Shown: piece after piece, positions 17,617 through 27,066 of the stretch
Layout of the letters: the number at the start of each line of letters is the position of its first letter
Position numbering within the stretch: position 1 is the stretch's first letter
NCBI GenBank assembly: GCA_041739525.1
Contig: JBGSNQ010000158.1
Location: 223,526-287,525, forward strand
Direction: 5' to 3'
From: DATJGR01 sp041739525
GTDB taxonomy: Bacteria > Pseudomonadota > Gammaproteobacteria > Pseudomonadales > Azotimanducaceae
Length of the DNA: 64,000 bases
Made by a program: the position numbers and the translations under genes
Notes under the pieces: generated by a model
Database searches by the model: none
What the model saw: only the letters and a program-made list of their open reading frames with translations
What the model was told of the DNA's origin: nothing

Positions 17617-18883
17617 GATGCGTATCCTGTAGAAGAATCGATCGGGCGCGTTGGGCAAGGTCGAAGCAGCCAACCACGATCAGCCGGTCATGTACCGTCA
17701 TCCGTCGTACCCAACCGTCGAGAACTTCGACCAGATCTTCCTCCGATACTGCTGCTCGTCCGATCAGCCCGGCCTTTTCCATCGAAAGCGCCGCCGGTTG
17801 TCCGCGCGCGCCGTGCGTCGCAACGAGCGTCCATTCGTCCACCGCCGTCAAAAGCGCGGTTACGATGCCCGCTGCGTCTTTGTCTTGCAAGAATCCGGCA
17901 ACGACGATCGTTCGACCGGCAGGCCGCGTCGCCCGCAGCTGCTCCGACAGGAAGGCCGCGCCGTGAGGATTGTGCGCGACGTCGACGATCACCGACGCGC
18001 CGCGATAGTCAAAACGCTCGAACCGTCCTGGGAGACGTGCACTGCTTGCCCCGGCAACGAGCCGTTCGATGGGAGTAGATACGCCAAGCAACAGCAGCGC
18101 CTGCAGCGCAGTTGCCGCGTTGTTCAAGGCAACCGACGGCGTAACCAGGCCAGTAAGGTGGACTGGCTGCAAAGCCGAGCGGCCTTCGAAGCTCCAAGTA
18201 CATTCGGAAAGGGTCGCCGCGGAGTACTCCGTTCCAAACCGCGTTAGCGGCACATCGAGCGCCCGCGCCGCGTCTACGATGGTCGAAGGGATTGAAGCTT
18301 CACCATAAACGCACGGCACGCCGCGTCGCAGAATCCCCGCTTTCTCGCGGCCGATCGATTCGCGATCGGGTCCGAGGTATCCAACGTGATCAATGCCGAT
18401 ACTGGTGATCACCGATACACAACCGTCCACGATATTCACCGCATCGAGGCGGCCGCCGAGGCCCACTTCGAGCACCGTTGTATCGACGCGGGCGCGACGA
18501 AACACGAGCAACGCCGCCAGCACGCCGAATTCGAAATACGTGAGCGTCGTTTCACCGCGGGCTTCCTCGATGGTCGCGAACGCATGACACAGCGTGGCAT
18601 CGTCGACCGCCTCTCCATTCACTCGTACACGTTCATTGAATCGACTCAGATGCGGCGACAACGTAGTACCGACACTCCGACCGTCTGCGAGCAGCAACGC
18701 TTCGAGATACACCGACGTGGAGCCCTTTCCGTTGGTACCAGCCACTATGATGTTCCGCTGCGCGGGCGGCAAAACGTCGAGCCGTTCCGCTACCCGACGA
18801 ACACGCGCCAGCCCCATGTCGATTCCAACCGGATGCACCCGCTCGGCGTGCGCCAGCCAGTCGTCCAGACTTCGAACCGTCAT
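17609..18883 (-). CDS. folC: Bifunctional folylpolyglutamate synthase / dihydrofolate synthase
   Basis: 424 residues of the Mur-ligase fold. The ATP loop is AGTNGKGSTS; the segments SPHLSRFNERVRVNGE and VDVAHNPHGA, which line the active site, are present. It adds glutamate to dihydropteroate and to folates. It overlaps trpA by 4 bases (ATGA). In many related genomes accD lies between trpA and folC; here it is absent. Confidence 0.96.
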   Translation of the reverse strand: MTVRSLDDWLAHAERVHPVGIDMGLARVRRVAERLDVLPPAQRNIIVAGTNGKGSTSVYLEALLLADGRSVGTTLSPHLSRFNERVRVNGEAVDDATLCHAFATIEEARGETTLTYFEFGVLAALLVFRRARVDTTVLEVGLGGRLDAVNIVDGCVSVITSIGIDHVGYLGPDRESIGREKAGILRRGVPCVYGEASIPSTIVDAARALDVPLTRFGTEYSAATLSECTWSFEGRSALQPVHLTGLVTPSVALNNAATALQALLLLGVSTPIERLVAGASSARLPGRFERFDYRGASVIVDVAHNPHGAAFLSEQLRATRPAGRTIVVAGFLQDKDAAGIVTALLTAVDEWTLVATHGARGQPAALSMEKAGLIGRAAVSEEDLVEVLDGWVRRMTVHDRLIVVGCFDLAQRARSILLQDTHRD

Positions 18884-19686
18884 ACGTTGTCGATCGCCGT
18901 ACGAATCTCTCGGAGTTGCTCTTCGAGCGCCGCCGGAATCCGGTCGGGCTCGCGCTGATACCGCTCCATCGTGTTCACGAGCGAAGTACCAAGCACCACG
19001 CCATCGGCCAACGGCGCCACCATCCGTGCTGAAGCGCCATCCTTGATGCCGAATCCGATCATGATCGGGAGATTCGTATGCGAACGGATGCGTGCGATCT
19101 GTTCGGCAATTCCATCAGTGCGCAAATGACTCGCCCCGGTCACGCCCTTCAACGCAACGTAGTAGATGAAACCGCCGGCATGCCCCGCAATCAGCTCGAT
19201 GCGCTCCGGTGTGGTCGTTGGCGCGACGAGGAAAATCAATTCGAGATCGCGGGCGCGCATCAATTCGAGGAGTTCGCCGGCCTCCTCCGGGGGAAGATTG
19301 ACCAGCACCATTCCGTCAACGCCGGCTGCCGCTGCGCGGTTGACGAACTCCCGGTATCCCATTCGCTCGACAGAGTTCAGGTAACCCATCAGCAACACCG
19401 GCGTCGTCACATCCTGTACGCGGAACTGCTTGACGACATCGAGAATGTCCGTAAGTCGAGTGCCGGCGGTAAGCGCACGTTCCGAACTTTTCTGAATGGC
19501 CGGCCCTTCCGCCTCAGGATCCGAGAACGGCACGCCCAGTTCGATCACGTCTGCGCCACCCGCAACCATGGCGTGCATCGCCGGCGCCGTAGTTGTCTTG
19601 TTGGGATCACCGCCGGTGATGAACGTTACGAGCGCTTTGCGTCCCGAAGCGCGCAACGCACTCAATCGCGTGTGAAGGCGGCTCAC
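18880..19686 (-). CDS. trpA: Tryptophan synthase alpha chain
   Basis: 268 residues, exactly the usual length, from a GTG at 19686 that overlaps the trpB stop by 4 bases (GTGA). The catalytic Glu lies in VIELGVPFSDP and the Asp in VDGMVLVNLPPEE; the loop-6 and phosphate-binding segments (GFGIKDG, VVLGTSLV) are present. It cleaves indole-glycerol phosphate and channels indole to TrpB. A longer open frame upstream exists but would run far into trpB. Confidence 0.97.
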   Translation of the reverse strand: MSRLHTRLSALRASGRKALVTFITGGDPNKTTTAPAMHAMVAGGADVIELGVPFSDPEAEGPAIQKSSERALTAGTRLTDILDVVKQFRVQDVTTPVLLMGYLNSVERMGYREFVNRAAAAGVDGMVLVNLPPEEAGELLELMRARDLELIFLVAPTTTPERIELIAGHAGGFIYYVALKGVTGASHLRTDGIAEQIARIRSHTNLPIMIGFGIKDGASARMVAPLADGVVLGTSLVNTMERYQREPDRIPAALEEQLREIRTAIDNV

Positions 19687-20897
19687 AGCGCGATCTCGTC
19701 GATTGCGGCAACCGTCATGATGTCTTTGTCGCCCCTTCCCGATAGGTTGACGATGATGATCTCGTCGCGTGGTGCGTGCGGCGCATACTCGCGCACCCAC
19801 GCGAGTGCGTGGCTCGATTCGAGCGCCGGCATGATGCCTTCCACTTGTGTGACGAACCGAAATGCACCGAGCGCCTGCGCGTCAGTAACCGACACGTAAT
19901 CGGCACGGCCGAGATCTTTGAAATAGGAGTGCTCCGGACCTACGCCCGGATAGTCGAGACCCGCCGAGATCGAGTGCGTTTCGATGACCTGACCATCCGC
20001 ATCCGTCAATAGATACGTTCGGCTGCCGTGCAATACACCAGGGGTTCCGGCCGTCAGCGTCGCCGCGTGCTTTCCGGTTTCGACACCCAGGCCTGCTGCT
20101 TCTACACCGACGAATCGAACCGACGAGTCGTCGACGAACGGATAGAACAAGCCCATCGCGTTCGATCCACCTCCGACACATGCAACCAGCGTATCGGGCA
20201 GACGACCGGTCTGTTGCAGACACTGTGCACGGGCTTCTTGACCGATTACGCACTGGAAATCCCGAACCATCATCGGATACGGATGCGGTCCGGCGACAGA
20301 TCCGATGATGTAGTGCGTGTCATCAACATTGGTCACCCAGTCGCGCATGGCTTCGTTCATCGCGTCCTTCAATGTCCGCGAACCCGACGTCACCGGTACC
20401 ACTTGTGCACCAAGCAGCTTCATCCGATAGACGTTGAGACTCTGCCGCTTGATGTCTTCCGATCCCATGTAGACGTGACATTCGAGCCCGAGTCGCGCGG
20501 CAACGGTCGCGGTCGCGACACCGTGCTGCCCCGCGCCAGTCTCGGCAATGATCCGCCGTTTGCCGATGCGCTTCGCCAAGAGGGCCTGGCCAACAGTGTT
20601 GTTGATCTTGTGCGCGCCGGTATGGTTCAGGTCTTCGCGTTTCAGGAATATCTGGGCACCGCCGAGTTCTCGGGTCAGGCGTTCTGCCGCATACAGGGGC
20701 GTTGGGCGGCCCACGTACTGCGAGAGGTCCTGCGCGAGCTCGCGACGAAAGTCGGGGTCTTCCTTGAGTTCCTGATACAGAGCATCGAGTTGGTCGAGTG
20801 CGTGAAACAGCGTTTCGGCGACGAACCTGCCACCATAGCGTCCGAAATGGCCATCGCGCGTCGGCGCCTCATACCGGTCGTTACTTCCCTCGCGCAC
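19683..20897 (-). CDS. trpB: Tryptophan synthase beta chain
   Basis: About 404 residues. The PLP lysine is in LNHTGAHKINN, the glutamate in ETGAGQHG, and the cofactor-phosphate loop in GGGSNAMG. It condenses indole and serine to tryptophan. I place the start at GTG 20897, which has GAGG six bases upstream and overlaps trpF by 17 bases. A more upstream ATG at 20936 would add 13 residues that do not look like TrpB. Confidence 0.96.
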   Translation of the reverse strand: MREGSNDRYEAPTRDGHFGRYGGRFVAETLFHALDQLDALYQELKEDPDFRRELAQDLSQYVGRPTPLYAAERLTRELGGAQIFLKREDLNHTGAHKINNTVGQALLAKRIGKRRIIAETGAGQHGVATATVAARLGLECHVYMGSEDIKRQSLNVYRMKLLGAQVVPVTSGSRTLKDAMNEAMRDWVTNVDDTHYIIGSVAGPHPYPMMVRDFQCVIGQEARAQCLQQTGRLPDTLVACVGGGSNAMGLFYPFVDDSSVRFVGVEAAGLGVETGKHAATLTAGTPGVLHGSRTYLLTDADGQVIETHSISAGLDYPGVGPEHSYFKDLGRADYVSVTDAQALGAFRFVTQVEGIMPALESSHALAWVREYAPHAPRDEIIIVNLSGRGDKDIMTVAAIDEIAL

Positions 20898-21510
20898 GCT
20901 GCACCTCGAACATGAATTGACGGATCTTCTCTGCATCTTTGACGCCTTTCTGCGCGCCCTCTACACCGCTGGCCACATCGACCGCGTACGGTCGGGTTCG
21001 GCGGATCCCCTCGGCGACGTTGTTGGGGGTTAGCCCCCCGGCGAGGATCAGCGGCACCGGACTAGCGCTCGGCCACCACGACCAGTCGAACGTCACTCCC
21101 GTACCGCCCGGTTGGTTTGCGGTTCCCGAATCCAACAACAGCGCCGTCGCCCGCGGATAACGCTGCGCTAGAGCCACCGCGTCGATGGGTCCTGAGACGC
21201 GCACGGCCTTGATGAACGTGTATCCCGCGGCAGCACAGTCAGCGTCGGTTTCGTCACCGCTGAACTGCAACATGCTCACTCCGGCGATGCTCGCGATGCG
21301 TCGCACCTCCTCCGCATTCGCATCGACGAACAGACCTACACACGCAATGAACGGAGGTACCGCGGCGACGATCACTTTGGCCTGCTCGGGCGCGAGATAA
21401 CGCGGACTCGTCTCATAGAAGTTGAAACCGAGCGCGTCGCATCCGGCCGCGACGGCAGCCTGGGCGTCCGCCAAACGCGTGATGCCGCAGATTTTTGCTC
21501 TGATCCGCAT
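20881..21510 (-). CDS. trpF: Phosphoribosylanthranilate isomerase
   Basis: 209 residues of the TIM-barrel TrpF family. The catalytic Cys is in KICGIT, the general acid Asp in LLLDSG, and the phosphate-binding motifs are LAGGLTPNNV and VDVASGVEG. It carries out the Amadori step before indole-glycerol phosphate. It is first in trpFBA here and 27 bases downstream of truA. Confidence 0.97.
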   Translation of the reverse strand: MRIRAKICGITRLADAQAAVAAGCDALGFNFYETSPRYLAPEQAKVIVAAVPPFIACVGLFVDANAEEVRRIASIAGVSMLQFSGDETDADCAAAGYTFIKAVRVSGPIDAVALAQRYPRATALLLDSGTANQPGGTGVTFDWSWWPSASPVPLILAGGLTPNNVAEGIRRTRPYAVDVASGVEGAQKGVKDAEKIRQFMFEVQRARGK

Positions 21511-21537
21511 CGGGGTGCCCGGAAAAAGCGCGGTAGT

Positions 21538-22335
21538 CTACCAGACGTCGCCCAAGGCTCGGAGAATCAACGGCGGTTGGGCTCGGGGTAGCTCGAAAGT
21601 GCCGTATTGGACATCGACGAGATACAGGCCCGTAGGCGGCGCAGTGGCACCGACGAGTTCCCTATTCCGGGCCACCAGCCTCTCTCCCACCCATTCTGCC
21701 GCTCTCTCGCCGCGGCCCACCTGCAACAGCGCCCCTGCGATATTGCGCACCATATGCTGCAGGAAGGCGTTTGCGCTTATGTCGATGACTATCAGATCGG
21801 CGAATCGGCGCACGGCTATCGAAAAGACACACCGGAACGGTGATTTGGCCTGGCACGATGAGCTGCGGAAGCTGGTGAAATCGTGTTCGCCAACCAACTG
21901 TTGCGCGGCCGTGTGCATCGCAGCGTCGTCGAGCTGAGTCGGGGACCAGGTAACGTAGTGTCGAGCGATCGCCGGTGCGCGTTCGGCTTCGAGAAAGACG
22001 TATTGATAGCGTCGCCCTGTAGCGCTGAACCTCGCATTGAACTGTTCCGGCACCGGCAATACCCAGCGAACACTCAGCTCGTTGGGCAACAAACTGTTCG
22101 TGCCCTTAACCCACGCCCGTTCGGGACGTTCGACCATCGTGGCGAACGATACGACCTGCTGCGTCGCGTGTACGCCGGTGTCGGTGCGACCCGCCGCCGT
22201 CACCTTGATCGGTTGGGCGGCGATCTGCGAGAGCGCTTCCTCCAGCGTCTGCTGAAGCGAGCGCTGCCCTACCTGACGTTGCCACCCGTGAAAGGCGTGA
22301 CCGTCATATTCGACGCCTAGGGCAAAGTTATGCAC
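21538..22335 (-). CDS. truA: tRNA pseudouridine(38-40) synthase TruA
   Basis: 265 residues. The catalytic Asp is in AAGRTDTGVHA, and the family motifs GVEYDGHAFHGWQRQ and HMVRNIAGAL are present. It modifies positions 38-40 of the anticodon stem. It lies between fimV and trpF, a conserved proteobacterial order. Confidence 0.97.
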   Translation of the reverse strand: MHNFALGVEYDGHAFHGWQRQVGQRSLQQTLEEALSQIAAQPIKVTAAGRTDTGVHATQQVVSFATMVERPERAWVKGTNSLLPNELSVRWVLPVPEQFNARFSATGRRYQYVFLEAERAPAIARHYVTWSPTQLDDAAMHTAAQQLVGEHDFTSFRSSSCQAKSPFRCVFSIAVRRFADLIVIDISANAFLQHMVRNIAGALLQVGRGERAAEWVGERLVARNRELVGATAPPTGLYLVDVQYGTFELPRAQPPLILRALGDVW

Positions 22336-22370
22336 GACGGGCTGCTACAAGCAGCAGCACATCGAAACCG

Positions 22371-24722
22371 CTAGCCGAATTTGGCCAGAAGCTCGTTCGC
22401 TGTCTGCTGCTGCTCGGTGCTGCCCTCTTGCAGCACCTCGGTCAGAATCTCGCGCGCACCGTCTTCATCGCCCATGTCGATGTAAGCCCTTGCGAGATCC
22501 AACTTGGTGGTTGCGGCATCTTCCTCGTTGAGGAACTCGAACGCATCGTCCGCTTCTGCTGCGACGCCGGTCGTTCGTGGCTTCGCGTCATTGCGAGCAA
22601 CCGGCTCGAACTCCAGATCTTCCAGATCGAAGTCGTCTCCTTCGTCGGCAGCTACTGCGACATCATCGAGTTCCTGCTTCTGGCGCGCGGCAGACGGCTG
22701 CGTGCGGACCACCGTGGGCTCGTCGTCCGGTTTGAAGTCGATGCCGAGATCACCGCCAAGATCATCCGATACGCGTTCTACGCGATCGTTCAGTGTGTCC
22801 GTGTGCGTCGTCGCAGATGGTGTGGCGTCATCCGTGTCTGCGTCGTCCGAATCGAGATTGAGCTCGAAGTCGTCGAGATTGCCGGTGACGGCTTCATCTT
22901 CATCGTCGAGCGCAACAGCCGCAACCGGGCTGTCCTCACGCAGTTTTGTCTCCAGCTCGCGCGCCTCGAGCAGCAACTCGTTGTCGTCGCAACGCGTGAG
23001 CAGCTCATTCATGTGTGTTTCGAAGCCCGCTTCATCTTTCGTTTCAGCGTAGACCTCGAGCAGCTTGACGCGAACATCCGACCGGCCCGGATCGTCGTCG
23101 AGCGCGCTGAGCAGAAGGCTTACTGCCTGCGGATAGCGGCCGTACGCGATATAAATGTCTGCCTCACCGATAACGTCGCTCGTTTGCGCACCCTCGTGAT
23201 GCGCCGGCATCTCGTGCTCTTCCTGCTGCCTGGCAACGGGCTCGTCGGGCACTACGTCGTCGTCGGCAATCTCTTCTACACGCGGTCTCGCTCGCGAAAC
23301 CGATGGAGCTCGAACAGGCTCGTCCTCGAACGCTGCAGCCTGTTCGTCTTCCTCACGGCGGCGTCCGCGCGCCCGCATCATTCCGGCAACCACGATCAGA
23401 ACCAGAACGATTGCCGCACCCGCAAGGACAAACGGCGACGCGAGCAATGCGCCCAAGCCACCGCCGTCTTCCTTCTTTGCAGCGGCAGGTGCCGCCGACG
23501 CGGCACTTTTCGCCGCCTTCAGCTGTTCCTGCATCTGTGCGATCTGTTGATCACGCACCTCGATCTGCCGCTGCGTCTGTTCCGCTTGCGACGTTGCCTT
23601 ATCCAGACGCGCAACCGCGTCGTCGCGCTCGAGAGCAATGCGATCGGCTTCTTCCTTCGCTGCGGCGAGCTGGCTCTCGAGCGCCGCTGCGTCCGCGCTA
23701 CCACCACCCGCACCGGTTCCGTGGTCCGCCGCATCGCCAGCCACAATGCGCAGTTCGCCGTCGGGGCCTTGTGGCGCCTTCGCTGCGGCCGGCTTCGCTG
23801 TGGCATCTACCTGCCCTGCAAGCGCCTCGCTTTCTTCTGCCGGTGTAGATGAGGAGGTGGGCGTCGCGACGTTGGCGAGCCCTTCTCCTCGCCGGTACGC
23901 CTGCCAGGCCTGGTTTTGCGCCGCGACTTCGCTGACCGCTTCAGCGCTGGAAATCGCCTGCACGTCCGCTTCCGTCGGCAAACGCAGTGTGTAGCCGGCC
24001 TTCAGCAAGTTGATGTTGCCGCCGATGAACGCTTCCGGGTTCATGCGTTGGATTGCGAGCATGTTCTGCTGCACCGTCACGTTTCCGGACGGCCGCGCGC
24101 GTTGCGCAATCGCCCACAACGTGTCGTCCCGATCGGTGACGCCATAGCTGTCGCCGGTCAATCGATCTGAGGGAGGCTGGGACTGGGCTGGCTGGGTCGA
24201 AGGGGGGGCACTACTGAGGGAAACCTGGGAATCGGGTCTCGTCGGTGTCCGTTCGACGCGACCGGCGGGTCCTCCGCCTTTATCGCTCCGTCCTGGACTC
24301 GCCACGGCGGGAGCGGCCTGCTCCTTATAGGTGGGTGGATCGAGCAGAACCGTGTATTCCTTCAACAACCGACCATTGGGCCAGATCACCTGTACCAGGA
24401 AGTTCAGGTAGGGCTCGGTCATCGGTTGTTCGCTGCTGACACGCAGCACCGCGTGACCTTGATCCCGCACCTCGACGTGGAACTGCAGGTTCGTCAGAAA
24501 GAAAAAGCGTTCAATACCGACTCGCTTGAAGTCTTCCGACGACGCAAGTTGAGCGACGATTTCGGACTCGGTCATGCCGCGGGACTCGAGCAGCTCGATC
24601 TCCGCGTCGAGTTTCTGGTTCAGCGCCGAGTGAATGGTTATGTCACCCAGTCCGAGGGCGAACGCTTGAGTGCACCAGAAGGTCGCAATCAGGGCGTAAC
24701 CAAATGCCAACCTGCGAGCCAT
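22371..24722 (-). CDS. fimV: FimV-like LysM/TPR cell-pole protein
   Basis: 783 residues from ATG 24722, the start that begins with a clear signal peptide (about residues 1-22, ending near CTQAFA). The FimV N-terminal domain follows (LGLGDITIHSALNQKLDAEI...), then a LysM peptidoglycan-binding domain (YGVTDRDDTLWAIAQRA), a coiled coil (about residues 350-400), one membrane helix (FVLAGAAIVLVLIVVAGMM), and a long acidic cytoplasmic part with TPR-like helices ending in the FimV C-terminal motif (LDLARAYIDMGDEDGAREIL). In relatives it organises the pole, type IV pili and type II secretion. It follows asd. Confidence 0.93.
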   Translation of the reverse strand: MARRLAFGYALIATFWCTQAFALGLGDITIHSALNQKLDAEIELLESRGMTESEIVAQLASSEDFKRVGIERFFFLTNLQFHVEVRDQGHAVLRVSSEQPMTEPYLNFLVQVIWPNGRLLKEYTVLLDPPTYKEQAAPAVASPGRSDKGGGPAGRVERTPTRPDSQVSLSSAPPSTQPAQSQPPSDRLTGDSYGVTDRDDTLWAIAQRARPSGNVTVQQNMLAIQRMNPEAFIGGNINLLKAGYTLRLPTEADVQAISSAEAVSEVAAQNQAWQAYRRGEGLANVATPTSSSTPAEESEALAGQVDATAKPAAAKAPQGPDGELRIVAGDAADHGTGAGGGSADAAALESQLAAAKEEADRIALERDDAVARLDKATSQAEQTQRQIEVRDQQIAQMQEQLKAAKSAASAAPAAAKKEDGGGLGALLASPFVLAGAAIVLVLIVVAGMMRARGRRREEDEQAAAFEDEPVRAPSVSRARPRVEEIADDDVVPDEPVARQQEEHEMPAHHEGAQTSDVIGEADIYIAYGRYPQAVSLLLSALDDDPGRSDVRVKLLEVYAETKDEAGFETHMNELLTRCDDNELLLEARELETKLREDSPVAAVALDDEDEAVTGNLDDFELNLDSDDADTDDATPSATTHTDTLNDRVERVSDDLGGDLGIDFKPDDEPTVVRTQPSAARQKQELDDVAVAADEGDDFDLEDLEFEPVARNDAKPRTTGVAAEADDAFEFLNEEDAATTKLDLARAYIDMGDEDGAREILTEVLQEGSTEQQQTANELLAKFG

Positions 24723-24850
24723 AGTCGTGTCCTTCGATTTATCGAGCTGCGCCGATCCGAATTTCGATACCGTCCGTTGATAACGAGCGTCGGAACTCAC
24801 ACACAGGCCGCGTCATACCCCATACCTGTGACGTCACCTTTCATAGCGAT

Positions 24851-24870
24851 TCGGCGCCCGAAGGCGCCGA
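24851..24870 (-). terminator. UUCG tetraloop hairpin between asd and fimV
   Basis: On the minus strand TCGGCGCC-TTCG-GGCGCCGA forms a perfect 8-bp GC-rich stem with the extra-stable C(UUCG)G loop, 60 bases after the asd stop. There is no T-run, so it may be an RNA-stabilising or weak terminator element. Confidence 0.55.
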
Positions 24871-24929
24871 TTCCATGCCTGCTAAAAGATATCTTAGAAG
24901 AGGTGTTCAAAAAGTGCAGTAAGTAACAC

Positions 24930-25952
24930 TTATTGCTGTTCTTTTAGCAAAAGCTCTGCAATTTGTACACTGTTCAGGGCCGCCCCTTTGCGGACATTGT
25001 CGGAAACGATCCAGAGATCGAGTCCTCGTGGATGTGAGATGTCTTCGCGGATGCGACCGACCCAAACCGGATCCTTTCCAGCTGCATCGACAACCGCAGT
25101 TGGATAGCCGCCATTCCTGCGCTCGTCTAGCACCTGAACGCCCGGCGCTTTCGCGAGAAGCGCGCGCGCATCGACAGCGCTCAGCTTATCGCGCGTCTCG
25201 ATATGCACCGCTTCCGAGTGCCCGTAGAAAACGGGCACGCGTACACAGGTCGGATTCACCAGGATGTCGGGCGCTTCCAGAATCTTGCGCGTCTCCCAGA
25301 CCATCTTCATCTCTTCCTTCGTGTAGCCGTTCTCCTGGAACACGTCGATGTGCGGGATGACGTTGAACGCGATCTGCCGCGAAAACGCCTTCGGCTCAAT
25401 CGCCTTCGCGTTGAGCAGATCAGCGGTTTGGCTGGCAAGCTCGCGAATGCCCTTCGCACCGGCACCGGACACCGACTGATAGGTTGCAACGTTGATGCGC
25501 TCGATGCCGACTGCGTCCAGTATCGGCTTCAGCGCAACCACCATCTGAATGGTCGAACAATTCGGATTCGCGATGATGCCGCGTGGGTGCCGCCGCGCGA
25601 TTGCATGCGGATTCACCTCCGGAACGACCAGCGGAATGGCATCGTCGTAACGGAACTGGGACGTATTGTCGATGACGACGCAGCCCGCTTGTGCGGCCTT
25701 CGGTGCGAAGTCCGCCGATATCGACGCGCCAGCCGAAAACAGACCGATGTCGACGCCAGTAAAGTCGAACTGATCGAGACGCTTCACCCTGATGGAGCGA
25801 CCGCCGAATCTGATCACCTTCCCCTCGGAGCGCTCGCTGGCAAGAAGGTGCAACTCTTTCACGGGAAAGTTGCGCTCCTCCAGAATTTCGATCATCGCTT
25901 CGCCGACCGCGCCGGTCGCTCCGACCACTGCGACGTTGACCTGGCGCATCAT
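24930..25952 (-). CDS. asd: Aspartate-semialdehyde dehydrogenase
   Basis: 340 residues. The NADP loop is VGATGAVGEAM, the catalytic Cys is in ANPNCSTIQM, and the active-site region YQSVSGAGAKG is present. It reduces aspartyl phosphate to the semialdehyde for lysine/DAP, threonine and methionine. The start overlaps the leuB stop by 4 bases, tying asd to the leu operon. Confidence 0.97.
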   Translation of the reverse strand: MMRQVNVAVVGATGAVGEAMIEILEERNFPVKELHLLASERSEGKVIRFGGRSIRVKRLDQFDFTGVDIGLFSAGASISADFAPKAAQAGCVVIDNTSQFRYDDAIPLVVPEVNPHAIARRHPRGIIANPNCSTIQMVVALKPILDAVGIERINVATYQSVSGAGAKGIRELASQTADLLNAKAIEPKAFSRQIAFNVIPHIDVFQENGYTKEEMKMVWETRKILEAPDILVNPTCVRVPVFYGHSEAVHIETRDKLSAVDARALLAKAPGVQVLDERRNGGYPTAVVDAAGKDPVWVGRIREDISHPRGLDLWIVSDNVRKGAALNSVQIAELLLKEQQ

Positions 25953-27043
25953 CTACCTCCTTCCGCAAACGCCTGCAGCACTGCCTGCCCCATTTCTTCC
26001 GTGCCAACGATCCGAAGCCCTGCCGAGTCGTCCGGCAGAATGTCACGCGTCCTCAGGCCGAGTTCGAGTACGCGCTGCACCGCTCGATCGATGCGCGCGG
26101 CCACATCGATTTCACCGAACGTGTAACGGAACATCATCCCAACCGAAAGTATGGTCGCCAACGGATTGGATATGCCGCGACCGGCAATGTCCGGGGCCGA
26201 CCCATGTACTGGCTCGTACAAGCCGCGCCCGTCCGAACCCAACGACGCTGACGGGAGCATGCCGAGCGAACCGGTGAGCATCGCCGCGACATCCGAGAGG
26301 ATGTCGCCGAACATGTTGCCGGTGACGATTACGTCGAACTGCTTGGGTCGCCTCACGAGTTGCATACCCGCGTTGTCGACATACATGTGACTCAGTTCCA
26401 CGTCGGGATAATCCGCCGCCACTTCCTTCATCACTTCGCGCCACAGTTGCGTTACTTCGAGGACGTTCGCTTTGTCCACGGAACACACACGCCGATGTCG
26501 TTTGCGCGCCAGATCGAATGCAACCCGGCCGATACGGGCGATTTCGGTCTCGTCGTAGACGTCGGTGTTGAAACCGCGCCGCAGGTTATCGACCCGTTCA
26601 ATGCCGCGCGGCTCGCCGAAGTAGATTCCACCGGTGAGTTCACGAACGATCAGGATGTCCAAATCCGCTACCAATTCGCGCTTGAGCGACGAGGCATCTG
26701 CCAGCGGCCCGAACAGCAAGGCAGGGCGAAGGTTCGCAAACAACTCGAGGCCCGCGCGCAGATCGAGCAACCCGCGTTCCGGTCGCTGCTGCATCGGCAG
26801 CGCATCCCACTGCGGCCCGCCGACGGCGCCGAGCAATACGGCATCGGCAGCCTTGGCGGCAGACAACGTCGCCGCGGGTAGCGGAGTGCCGTAAGTATCG
26901 ATCGCGCGTCCGCCGAGCAACGCTTCGTCCAACTGCAGTTCGAGACCGGCAACCGAAGCGGCGGCCTGCATCAAACGCACCGCCTCCGCGACTACCTCCG
27001 GACCGATTCCATCACCGGGTAGAATCAGAATCTTCCTTTTCAT
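25949..27043 (-). CDS. leuB: 3-isopropylmalate dehydrogenase
   Basis: 364 residues. It begins MKRKILILPGDGIGPEV, with the substrate loop IVRELTGGIYFGEPRG and the metal-binding NMFGDILSD. It decarboxylates 3-isopropylmalate to 2-oxoisocaproate precursors of leucine. It sits 23 bases after leuD and overlaps asd by 4 bases. Confidence 0.97.
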   Translation of the reverse strand: MKRKILILPGDGIGPEVVAEAVRLMQAAASVAGLELQLDEALLGGRAIDTYGTPLPAATLSAAKAADAVLLGAVGGPQWDALPMQQRPERGLLDLRAGLELFANLRPALLFGPLADASSLKRELVADLDILIVRELTGGIYFGEPRGIERVDNLRRGFNTDVYDETEIARIGRVAFDLARKRHRRVCSVDKANVLEVTQLWREVMKEVAADYPDVELSHMYVDNAGMQLVRRPKQFDVIVTGNMFGDILSDVAAMLTGSLGMLPSASLGSDGRGLYEPVHGSAPDIAGRGISNPLATILSVGMMFRYTFGEIDVAARIDRAVQRVLELGLRTRDILPDDSAGLRIVGTEEMGQAVLQAFAEGGR

Positions 27044-27066
27044 AATCTTATAGTTATGCCGTATTT

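Noticed and set aside
20898..20936. Longer N-terminus for trpB from ATG 20936
   Set aside because: It would overlap trpF by 56 bases and adds residues not seen in TrpB; the GTG at 20897 has a proper GAGG site.
22428..23852. Plus-strand open frame of 474 codons
   Set aside because: Antisense to fimV in a high-GC, low-complexity acidic region that keeps the opposite frame open.
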